Shown here in pieces: positions 25,913-32,839 of a DNA stretch of 64,000 nucleotides. The DNA comes from Rhodobacterales bacterium RIFCSPHIGHO2_02_FULL_62_130 (lineage in GTDB: Bacteria; Pseudomonadota; Alphaproteobacteria; Rhodobacterales; Rhodobacteraceae): positions 1-64,000 of the forward strand of contig MHZT01000013.1 of assembly GCA_001828855.1 (NCBI GenBank), in the 5' to 3' direction. Below the pieces are notes generated by a model that searched no databases, was not told the origin of the DNA, and saw only the letters and a program-made list of their open reading frames with translations. The number at the start of each line of letters is the position of its first letter. Position 1 is the first letter of the stretch. The position numbers and the translations under genes were made by a program.

Positions 25913-26760
25913 TGCGGGACTTCACGAAAGACCACTCGGCTCTTGCGCTCAACACTGCAAGCTTGGGCCACAACCTTGAGGGCAAGGGGGCCGGGTGGTC
26001 GCCCGAACGGGTGATTGATGCCTGTGCGGCGCGGGGCTATGGCGGGATCGTGTTCTGGCGGCGCGAGATTGGTGCGCGGGCAGTGGCCATTGGCGATCAT
26101 GCGCGTGGGGCGGGGGTGCCGGTGGTGGGGCTGTGCCGCGCGCCGTTTCTGGTGGGGCCGATGGCACCTGTCGCCGTGTGGGACGATTTTCAGGCGGCTA
26201 TCGACATGGCCGCGGCGTTGCAGGCGCAGGTTTTGACCATCGTGGTCGGCGGGGTGGCGGCGGGGACCAAGGGCGTCGGCGACAGCCTGAAGATCGTGGC
26301 GGATCACGTTGCCAAGGCCGCACCCTATGCGGCGGCGCGCGGGGTCAAGCTGGCGCTGGAGCCGCTTAATCCGGTTTATGCGGGCAACAGGTCTTGTCTG
26401 ACCACGACGCGGGATGCGCTTGACATATGCGATGCGGTTGCGGCCCCCAATCTGGGGGTGGCGATTGATGTCTATCATGTCTGGTGGGATACCGATCTGC
26501 CGCGCCAACTGGCCCGCGCGGGGGGGCGGATTTTCGGCTATCACCTGTGCGACTGGCTGGCGGATACGCACGATGTGCTGCTGGATCGCGGCATGATGGG
26601 CGACGGGGTGGCGGATTTGCGGGCGATCCGCGCAGGCGTTGAAGGCGCAGGCTATTGCGGCCCCTGCGAGGTGGAGATCTTTAGCGCCGAGGATTGGTGG
26701 CGGCGCGATCCGGCCGAGGTTCTGGATGTGATCCTTGGCCGGTTTCGCGGGGTTTGCTAA
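25912..26760 (+). CDS. Sugar phosphate isomerase/epimerase family protein (xylose-isomerase-like TIM barrel)
   Basis: A 282-aa AP-endonuclease-2-type TIM barrel, the fold used by hydroxypyruvate isomerase, IolE/IolI and tagatose epimerases. Metal-site residues are visible as Glu in LALEPLNP, the Asp/His cluster in AIDVYHVWWD, a His in GYHLCDW, and a late Glu in CEVEIFS. The ATG at 25912 overlaps the DUF993 stop (TGATG). It is the last gene of the operon; 104 bp follow to the convergent aldehyde dehydrogenase gene with no convincing terminator. The substrate is unknown. Confidence 0.83.
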   Translation: MRDFTKDHSALALNTASLGHNLEGKGAGWSPERVIDACAARGYGGIVFWRREIGARAVAIGDHARGAGVPVVGLCRAPFLVGPMAPVAVWDDFQAAIDMAAALQAQVLTIVVGGVAAGTKGVGDSLKIVADHVAKAAPYAAARGVKLALEPLNPVYAGNRSCLTTTRDALDICDAVAAPNLGVAIDVYHVWWDTDLPRQLARAGGRIFGYHLCDWLADTHDVLLDRGMMGDGVADLRAIRAGVEGAGYCGPCEVEIFSAEDWWRRDPAEVLDVILGRFRGVC

Positions 26761-26864
26761 AGCGCATCAGGTTGGCATTGAAGCGAAAATCTCGGCCTCT
26801 TGCATGCGCTTGAGCGTGTTTTTCGATAGGCTTGGTTCAAGGTAGACCTGACGCGCTCCGGGGG

Positions 26865-28328
26865 TTAGCGCATCACGAAGGGATCGGGAATCGGATCGTC
26901 CGAGGTGCGGAGCCAGACGGTTTTCACAGTTGTGTAATCCAGCGCTGCGGCCATGCCGCCCTCACGCCCGTGGCCCGACAGCCCATGCCCGCCGAAGGGC
27001 GCGATGGGCGAGACCGCGCGATAGGTGTTCACCCAGACCACACCGGCGCGGATGCCGCGGATCATCCGGTGCGCCCGCGTCAGGCTGCGGGTGAATACGC
27101 CCGAGGCAAGGCCATAGGGCGTGTCATTGGCCAGATCCAGCGCCTGATCTTCGGTGTCGAAGGTGACGACCGACAGCACGGGGCCGAACAGTTCTTCGGT
27201 GATCGCAGCGGCTTGGGGGTTGGCAGAGCAATCAAGGATGGTGGGGGGATAGTAGAATCCCGCGCCTTCGATGACTTGGCCCCCCGTGATCAGTTTTGCG
27301 CCCTGTTCCAGCGATTGCGCCACTAGGGATTCGATGCGGTCGCGTTGGCGTTTGGTGCAAAGCGGGCCGACTTCGGTGGTCATCAGATCGGGGGCGGCGA
27401 TCTGGATGGCTTCGGCCTTGGCTTTCAGCCGCGCAAGGAAGGCATCCTTGACCGAGGCCTGCACCAGAAGCCGTGATCCGGCGACACAGCTTTGCCCGGT
27501 GGCCGCGAAAATGCCCGAGACTTGGGCATTGGCGGCGGAGTCGAGATCGGCGTCTTCGAACACGATGAAGGGGGATTTGCCGCCCAGTTCCAGCGAGGTG
27601 CTGGCAAGGTTTTCCGCCGATCCGCGCACCACATGCCGCGCGGTTTCCGGTCCGCCGGTAAAGGCGATATGGGCCACCTTGGGGTGCGTCGTCAGCGCGC
27701 GCCCTGCATCCGGCCCGCCGGTCAGGATATTGACCACACCGGCGGGAAAGCCCGCCTCATGCACCAGCCGCGCAAACTCCAGCATCGGCGCGGGGCCATC
27801 TTCCGACGCCTTCAGCACCACCGTGCAGCCAGCGGCCAAGGCAGGGCCAAGTTTGACCGCCGACAGGAACAACTGGCTGTTCCACGGCACGATGGCCGCC
27901 ACCACGCCCACGGGTTCGCGGCGCAGCCAGACCTCCATATCCGGTTTGTCGATGGGCAGATGCGCGCCCTCGATCTTGTCGGCCAGCCCCGCATAATAGC
28001 GATAGTATTCCGCGACATAGGCGATCTGGGCCGATGTTTCGCGGATGATCTTGCCGGTGTCGCGGGTTTCCAGTGCCGCCAGTTTCGGCGCTGCCGCCTG
28101 CACCAGATCGGCCAGCTTATACAGCAGCTTGCCGCGGGCCGAGGCCGTCAGCCCCGCCCAAGCCTTGCCGCGAAAGGCGCGCCATGCCGCCTGCACGGCG
28201 CGGTCCACGTCAGCCGGCCCTGCATCGGGCATCAAGGCCCAAGCGGTTCCGGTGGCCGGATCAAGGCTTTTGAAACTGGCCGCGCCATCCTCGAAAACCC
28301 CGTCGATATAGTGCTGGAACCGCTGCAT
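26865..28328 (-). CDS. Aldehyde dehydrogenase
   Basis: A 487-aa ALDH with intact motifs: cofactor loop PWNSQLF, general-base Glu in LELGGKSP (about 247), and nucleophilic Cys in ATGQSCVAGS (about 281). It is distal in the minus-strand unit that begins at 31711, 9 bp after the flavin monooxygenase. Where Rut uses RutE to reduce malonic semialdehyde, this cluster would oxidise an aldehyde product to an acid. The substrate is otherwise unassigned. Confidence 0.88.
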   Translation of the reverse strand: MQRFQHYIDGVFEDGAASFKSLDPATGTAWALMPDAGPADVDRAVQAAWRAFRGKAWAGLTASARGKLLYKLADLVQAAAPKLAALETRDTGKIIRETSAQIAYVAEYYRYYAGLADKIEGAHLPIDKPDMEVWLRREPVGVVAAIVPWNSQLFLSAVKLGPALAAGCTVVLKASEDGPAPMLEFARLVHEAGFPAGVVNILTGGPDAGRALTTHPKVAHIAFTGGPETARHVVRGSAENLASTSLELGGKSPFIVFEDADLDSAANAQVSGIFAATGQSCVAGSRLLVQASVKDAFLARLKAKAEAIQIAAPDLMTTEVGPLCTKRQRDRIESLVAQSLEQGAKLITGGQVIEGAGFYYPPTILDCSANPQAAAITEELFGPVLSVVTFDTEDQALDLANDTPYGLASGVFTRSLTRAHRMIRGIRAGVVWVNTYRAVSPIAPFGGHGLSGHGREGGMAAALDYTTVKTVWLRTSDDPIPDPFVMR

Positions 28329-28337
28329 CTTATCCCC

Positions 28338-29375
28338 TTATGCGAAGGCTGGCATGACTTCGGTGACAAAGCGCGTCAGCGAGGCTTTCTTGCGTTCAAA
28401 GCTCATGCCGCTGTCGATCCACAGGCTGAATTCGTCGTATCCCATCGCCTGATAGGATTTGATGCGGCTGATGACTTCGGCGGGTTCGCCGACGATGTGG
28501 TTCTTGCGCATGACCTCGGTGGAATAGGTCACGTTGGCGGCGATTTCCTCGGGGCTTATGGTTTCCAGCAGGCCCATCGAGATCGGCTTTTCGTTTTTGA
28601 ACCACGCGGCGAAATAGTTGAAGAAGGCGCTGAGTTCTTCGGCCCCCTGCATCGCGTCGGCCTCGCTGTCGGCGACATAGGTGTGGCGCAGCACCATGAT
28701 TTTCGGGCGCGGCAGGTCGGCGTGTTTGGCGCAGGCGGCGTTGAACTTGTCCATCAGGCTTTGCACCTCGGCATCGCCTTGGTGCATCGGCGTCACCTGC
28801 ACGTTGCAGCCGTTGGCCACAGCAAATTCATGGCTGTTCGGATCGCGCGCGGCCACCCATAGCGGCGGGTGCGGTTGCTGGACGGGCAGGGGGGCCGAGG
28901 TGGTTTTCGGGAATTTCCAATGCTCGCCGTCGTGGGTGTAATCGCCCGCCCAGAGGCCCTTGATCGCGGGGATCAGCTCTCGCATCTTTTGCCCTGCGGT
29001 CCATGCGTCCAGACCCGGCGAAAGCCGTTCATATTCAAAGCCGTAAGCCCCGCGCGCGATGCCAAGATCAATCCGCCCGCCCGAAATGATGTCTGCCATC
29101 GCGGTTTCGCCTGCCAGCCGGATCGGATGCCAGAAGGGGGCAATCACCGTGCCGGTGCCAAGCCGCACATTCTTGGTGCGATGCGCCAGATCGACAAGGT
29201 TCAGAAGCGGGTTCGGCGCGATGGTAAAGTTCATGCCATGGTGTTCGCCGGTCCAGATCGCGTGCATGCCGCCGTTGTCGGCAATCTGGCACAGCTCGAT
29301 CATTTCCTCATAAAGCCGCTGCTGCGGTTCTTCGGCGTTGACCCGTTCCATATGGACGAAAAGCGAGAATTTCAT
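28338..29375 (-). CDS. LLM class flavin-dependent oxidoreductase (bacterial luciferase-like monooxygenase)
   Basis: A 345-aa luciferase-fold TIM barrel using reduced FMN and O2. Typical segments are IWTGEHHGMNF (about 42-52), GTGTVIAPFWHPIRLAGE (about 73-90) and DIISGGRIDLGIARG (about 95-109). It overlaps the flavin reductase gene by 4 bp, which supplies its reduced flavin. This class includes RutA, which opens uracil, and two-component Baeyer-Villiger or C-N/C-S cleaving enzymes. The substrate here is unknown. Confidence 0.88.
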   Translation of the reverse strand: MKFSLFVHMERVNAEEPQQRLYEEMIELCQIADNGGMHAIWTGEHHGMNFTIAPNPLLNLVDLAHRTKNVRLGTGTVIAPFWHPIRLAGETAMADIISGGRIDLGIARGAYGFEYERLSPGLDAWTAGQKMRELIPAIKGLWAGDYTHDGEHWKFPKTTSAPLPVQQPHPPLWVAARDPNSHEFAVANGCNVQVTPMHQGDAEVQSLMDKFNAACAKHADLPRPKIMVLRHTYVADSEADAMQGAEELSAFFNYFAAWFKNEKPISMGLLETISPEEIAANVTYSTEVMRKNHIVGEPAEVISRIKSYQAMGYDEFSLWIDSGMSFERKKASLTRFVTEVMPAFA

Positions 29376-30283
29376 AGCGAGGTTCCTTCCGCGACGCGGG
29401 CCACGCGGCCTGCGTTCTGATTTCCGAAATAGATGCCATAGTTGCCGACGCGGGATTCATCGGCCAGCCGGTCCAGCATGACCCGCATCGCGGGGTCGGT
29501 CACATCGTCCAAGCCTGTTGCCAGTTCGACAAAACAGCCCTTGGCAGGTGCGCCATCCGTGCAGGGGCAGAGAAAGGCGATATGCTGCTGGCCTGCCTCG
29601 ACATCTTCATAGATCGAATAGATCACGCCGGGGCTGGCGGTGACGCCCGCGCCTGCGATCAGCGATTCCAGTGTGGCGGTGGCCCCCTTGGTGCCGACTT
29701 GGGCGGTGGGCAGCGTAAGGCCGCCGCGCCCGTCGTCTTGCAGCAGGATATGGCCTTCGCGTTCGATCAGGGCCGAGACGACAACGGCAGGGCCAGCCAC
29801 CACGCTTTGCGAGGGGGTGAAGTAGGAGCCGCGATAATAGCCAAGCCCCGCGCGGGTGGTGGCGTCAAAGGCCTGCACCTGACCGATCAGGATGGCATGG
29901 TCGCCCGCGTCGATGATCTGGTGCAGGCTGCAATCGAACCATGCCGCCACCCCGTTCAGGATCGGCGATCCATGCGGGCCGATCTGCCATTGCACGGTGG
30001 AAAAGCGATCCTCGACCGGACGGGCAAAGGTGTTCGACACATCCTTCTGGCCTTCGGACAGGATGTTGATGGCAAAACCCTTGCCTGCCGCGAAGGTGGC
30101 GTAGTTCTGCGAGGATTTTGCAATCGACACCAGCAGCAGCGGCGGATCAAGCGAGACCGACGAGAACGAGTTGGCAGTAAAGCCGATGGGCTGGCCTGTG
30201 GCGTCGGTGGTGGTGACCACGGTCACGCCCGTCATGAAGGTGCCAAAGGCATCGCGGAGCAGGCGGCGGTTTTCGATCGTCAT
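29372..30283 (-). CDS. Flavin reductase with C-terminal degenerate Nudix-like domain
   Basis: A 303-aa protein. Residues 1-160 form a standard flavin reductase (RutF/HpaC type) domain: FMTGVTVVTT, GFTANSFSSVSLDPPL and YFTPSQSV. Single-domain members are about 160-170 aa. The extra 140 residues (about 167-300) look like a Nudix fold with a LP-x4-G region and LIAGAGV helix end, but lack the REUxEE metal residues, so hydrolase activity is unlikely. The tail may sense a ligand or dock the monooxygenase. It overlaps both neighbours by 4 bp. Confidence 0.83.
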   Translation of the reverse strand: MTIENRRLLRDAFGTFMTGVTVVTTTDATGQPIGFTANSFSSVSLDPPLLLVSIAKSSQNYATFAAGKGFAINILSEGQKDVSNTFARPVEDRFSTVQWQIGPHGSPILNGVAAWFDCSLHQIIDAGDHAILIGQVQAFDATTRAGLGYYRGSYFTPSQSVVAGPAVVVSALIEREGHILLQDDGRGGLTLPTAQVGTKGATATLESLIAGAGVTASPGVIYSIYEDVEAGQQHIAFLCPCTDGAPAKGCFVELATGLDDVTDPAMRVMLDRLADESRVGNYGIYFGNQNAGRVARVAEGTSL

Positions 30284-31137
30284 GCGCGCAGTCCTTCTTT
30301 GATAGGGTGGCCTTCTTTGAGAGTTTGGCCGTCTTTGAGGGCCAAAGGTGTTGCCAGCCAGTCCAGCAGGGCCGCCGATACGGCGCTGGGTGCCGTCAGG
30401 TTCATCATATGGCGCTGGTTTTGCAAGATGACAGCCCGCCCGCGCGGGGCGGCGCCGGCCATGGCCTGCGCCATTTCAGGGGTGGAATTGGCGTCATGCG
30501 TGCCGGTCAGGATCAGCGCGGGGCAGGTGATGCGGGGCCAAGCATCGGCATAGGTCGCGTCCCCCGTGGCAAAGGCGCGGTAGGCGGCGGCATAACCCCG
30601 CAGGTTCACGCCGCGCAGCCAGCCTGCCACTTGGTCGCGCACCTGTGCCTCGTCTTCGGTGAACCAGCGGGCCAAGGGGGCGGCGATGTCATTGGCGCCT
30701 TTGGCCAAAGCCTCGGCGCGGGCCAGCACGGCGGCGCTGGCCTCGGGGGTGCGGCGGTGGACACCGTTCAGGATGGCGACGCGGGCGACCAGATCGGGGT
30801 AGGTTGCGGCAAGGCCGGTGGCGATCAGCGCCCCCATCGAATGACCCGCGACGTTGACGCCGTGCAAATTCAGGCAGCGCAGAACCTTTGCCGCCCAAGC
30901 CACATAATCGGGCAGTGCGGGCGTGCCGGCCAGCAGGTCAGACCCGCCGTGGCCGGGCATATCAAGCGCGACGACGCGGTAGCGGGGCGACAGGGCCGCG
31001 ATCTGCGGCCCCCAAGCGGCGGCGTTCATGCCTACCCCGTGCAGCAGCACCAACACCTGATCGGTGCCGCCTTCGGGATCGCTATCGGTAAAGCTGACGG
31101 TCTCGCCGTCAGACAGCCGCAGGGTTTGCAACGTCAT
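30280..31137 (-). CDS. Alpha/beta hydrolase
   Basis: A 285-aa alpha/beta hydrolase with oxyanion segment LHGVGMNAAAW (about 32-42), nucleophile elbow GHSMG (Ser about 100), an Asp in GTHDANS and a His in NQRHMMN completing the triad. There is no signal peptide. It resembles RutD-, BioH- and lactonase-like enzymes and probably hydrolyses the product of the flavin monooxygenase. It overlaps the AA_synth gene by 29 bp and the flavin reductase by 4 bp. Confidence 0.87.
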   Translation of the reverse strand: MTLQTLRLSDGETVSFTDSDPEGGTDQVLVLLHGVGMNAAAWGPQIAALSPRYRVVALDMPGHGGSDLLAGTPALPDYVAWAAKVLRCLNLHGVNVAGHSMGALIATGLAATYPDLVARVAILNGVHRRTPEASAAVLARAEALAKGANDIAAPLARWFTEDEAQVRDQVAGWLRGVNLRGYAAAYRAFATGDATYADAWPRITCPALILTGTHDANSTPEMAQAMAGAAPRGRAVILQNQRHMMNLTAPSAVSAALLDWLATPLALKDGQTLKEGHPIKEGLRA

Positions 31138-31711
31138 GGCCCAGATCTTTCAGGTCTTCATAGCGGTTGCCGATACGGTGATGCGGACGCCCGCCGATGG
31201 AGGCCCCCAGCGCCACCACGATTTCATCCGCCGCAGGAGCGTCGGGAATGGCGAAATGCACGGTCAGGTAATGCGAGCGGCGGCCTTCGTCGTTCTTGTC
31301 CATCAAGGGGATCATGATGGGCGTATTCGCGCCGCCGCGGATGTTGGTGAAGGCCAGATAGGTCTTGGCCCCGACGGCGGTGCGGTAATGGTTGCCAAAG
31401 CGCAGGGTGTGGATCAGCGCCGATGCATGTTCCACCTCACCGTCCAGACCGACGATGGCGGCCTTGCCATAGCCTTCGACAATCTCGCCCGAGCCTGCGG
31501 CGTCAAGGATCATGCCGGTCAAGAGCGCGCCCAGTTCGGGGGCGACATCGTGGATTTCCGGCTTCAGGTTCTCGACAAAGCCGCGACCGGCCCAAGGGTT
31601 TTTCAGCACCGCCGCCGCTGCGATCAGTTTCAGCGGGCGTTCAGCGGCTTTGCCCCCTTCGATCAGCGTGGTTTCGACGTGCAGCAGGGTTTTGCGGATG
31701 AGGGCGGCCAT
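31109..31711 (-). CDS. Amino acid synthesis (AA_synth, PF06684/DUF1185) family protein
   Basis: A 200-aa protein matching the AA_synth family by its opening IRKTLLHVETTLIEGG, the NPWAGRGFVENL segment, and the late IVVALGASIGGRPHHRIGNR motif. Published structures of the family (recalled) show a chorismate-mutase/YjgF-like trimeric fold; the reaction is unknown. The ATG at 31711 is used, since upstream residues run into the operator. It is first gene of the minus-strand cluster and divergent from its GntR regulator. Confidence 0.85.
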   Translation of the reverse strand: MAALIRKTLLHVETTLIEGGKAAERPLKLIAAAAVLKNPWAGRGFVENLKPEIHDVAPELGALLTGMILDAAGSGEIVEGYGKAAIVGLDGEVEHASALIHTLRFGNHYRTAVGAKTYLAFTNIRGGANTPIMIPLMDKNDEGRRSHYLTVHFAIPDAPAADEIVVALGASIGGRPHHRIGNRYEDLKDLGHDVANPAAV

Positions 31712-31749
31712 GTGGGCTCCGGAATCGGTCGGTTGCGTTGATGGTATGT

Positions 31750-31759
31750 TGGTATACCA
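31750..31759. promoter_or_regulatory. GntR/FadR-type operator TGGTATACCA
   Basis: A perfect 10-bp palindrome matching the TNGTNNNACNA pattern of FCD-subfamily GntR regulators, lying between AA_synth (start 31711) and the gntR gene (start 31818). A wider repeat, ATGGTAT (31741-31747) and ATACCAT (31754-31760), overlaps it. Confidence 0.7.
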
Positions 31760-31817
31760 TATGACCACATGTCAAGAACCAGTTGAAATAATCTTCAGTG
31801 CGGGCTATTCTCGGGCC

Positions 31818-32552
31818 ATGACACAGCCAGATTATGACGACCTGAAGATCGAAAACCCGCCGCAAACCCTGCGCGAAATCGTGTTGGAGCGGATGCGCGG
31901 GGCTATTTTGTCGGGTCGGTTCAAGTCCGGCGAAAGGCTGGTGGAGCGCACCTTGTGCGATCAGTTGGGCGTCAGCCGGTCGGTGGTGCGCGAGGCGATC
32001 CGCTATCTTGAGGCCGAAGGGCTGGTCGAGATCATGGTCAACAAGGGGCCGATGGTGGCGCGGATGGACTGGGCGCAGGCGGCACAGATCTATGATATCC
32101 GTATGTTGCTGGAGCAAAGTGCGGCCTCGGCCTGCGCGGCGCTGGCGGATGATGCGGTGAAGGCGGCGTTGCGTCGTGCCTTGGCCGATCTGGAGGCGGC
32201 TTCGGCGGGCGATGCGGGGACAAGTGATGCGGGGACAAGTGATACGGGGGCAAGTAATGCGGGGGGCGGGCTGTTTCAGGCGACGACCCGTTTTTACGAG
32301 GTGATCTTCACCGCCGCAGGCCACCATATCGCATGGGAGATCGTGCAGCGCTTGAACGGGCGGATCAGCCGCCTGCGGGCGCTGACGCTGGCGACATCGG
32401 ACCGGCATGTGTCGGGGCCGGTGCGGATGGCGCGGATCTGTGCGGCGATTGTCGCCAATGATCCGGCGGCGGCGGCGGTTGCCGTGCGCGACCATCTGGC
32501 CGAGGCCGCCCAGATTGCGCGGCGGTTGCTGGAAAACGAAGGGGGCAAGTGA
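31818..32552 (+). CDS. GntR family regulator, FadR/FCD subfamily
   Basis: A 244-aa regulator. The N-terminal winged helix (about 15-80) has LREIVLERMRGAILSGRFKSG and SRSVVREAIRYLEAEGLVE. The C-terminal FCD helical domain (about 90-235) includes ATTRFYEVIFTAAGH with likely metal/ligand-binding histidines. The linker-like segment at residues 131-150 is encoded by a 15-bp tandem repeat (DAGTS units) not expected in the family. It is divergent from the AA_synth-to-ALDH unit across a TGGTATACCA operator, so it probably represses that unit. It is coupled by ATGA to DUF1330. Confidence 0.88.
   Translation: MTQPDYDDLKIENPPQTLREIVLERMRGAILSGRFKSGERLVERTLCDQLGVSRSVVREAIRYLEAEGLVEIMVNKGPMVARMDWAQAAQIYDIRMLLEQSAASACAALADDAVKAALRRALADLEAASAGDAGTSDAGTSDTGASNAGGGLFQATTRFYEVIFTAAGHHIAWEIVQRLNGRISRLRALTLATSDRHVSGPVRMARICAAIVANDPAAAAVAVRDHLAEAAQIARRLLENEGGK
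32211..32264 (+). repeat. 15-bp in-frame tandem repeat inside the gntR gene
   Basis: About 3.6 copies of a 15-bp unit: two identical copies of GATGCGGGGACAAGT (32211-32225, 32226-32240), one with two changes (32241-32255) and a partial fourth. It encodes DAGTS-DAGTS-DTGAS-NAG and keeps the reading frame, so copy number could vary without breaking the protein. Confidence 0.85.
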
Positions 32553-32836
32553 TGGCGGCCTATTGGATTGCCCATGTGACGGTGACGGATCTGGCGCGGT
32601 ATCAGGGCTATATGGCGCTTGCCCCTGCCGCTTTTGCCGCACATGGCGCAAGGTTTCTGGCGCGGGGCGGGGAAGCCGAGGTTTTCGAGGGCGCAGGCTT
32701 TGACCGCCATGTTGTGATCGAATTTCCCGATCTGGCGGCGGCGCGGGCCTGCTATGCCTCGGCCGAATATCAGGCGGCCAAGGCGCAGCGGGACGGGGCG
32801 TGCCGGGCGATGGTGGTGATTGTTGACGGGATATAA
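32549..32836 (+). CDS. DUF1330 family protein
   Basis: A 95-aa ferredoxin-like dimeric alpha/beta barrel domain with the DUF1330 pattern: AYWIAHVTVTD at the start, a YQGYMALAPAAFAAHGARFLARGG middle in shortened form, and VVIEFPDLAAARACYASAEYQ. The function of the family is unknown. It overlaps gntR by 4 bp and ends 3 bp before the convergent ATPase gene. Its link to the catabolic cluster is by position only. Confidence 0.82.
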   Translation: MMAAYWIAHVTVTDLARYQGYMALAPAAFAAHGARFLARGGEAEVFEGAGFDRHVVIEFPDLAAARACYASAEYQAAKAQRDGACRAMVVIVDGI

Positions 32837-32839
32837 GCC

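Noticed and set aside
26761-26864. A terminator or small RNA in the gap between the isomerase gene and aldehyde dehydrogenase
   Set aside because: No stable stem followed by a T run could be found; nothing supportable is visible.
32211-32264. Short repeat array as a possible CRISPR
   Set aside because: Units are 15 bp, directly adjacent without spacers, and in frame inside a coding gene.
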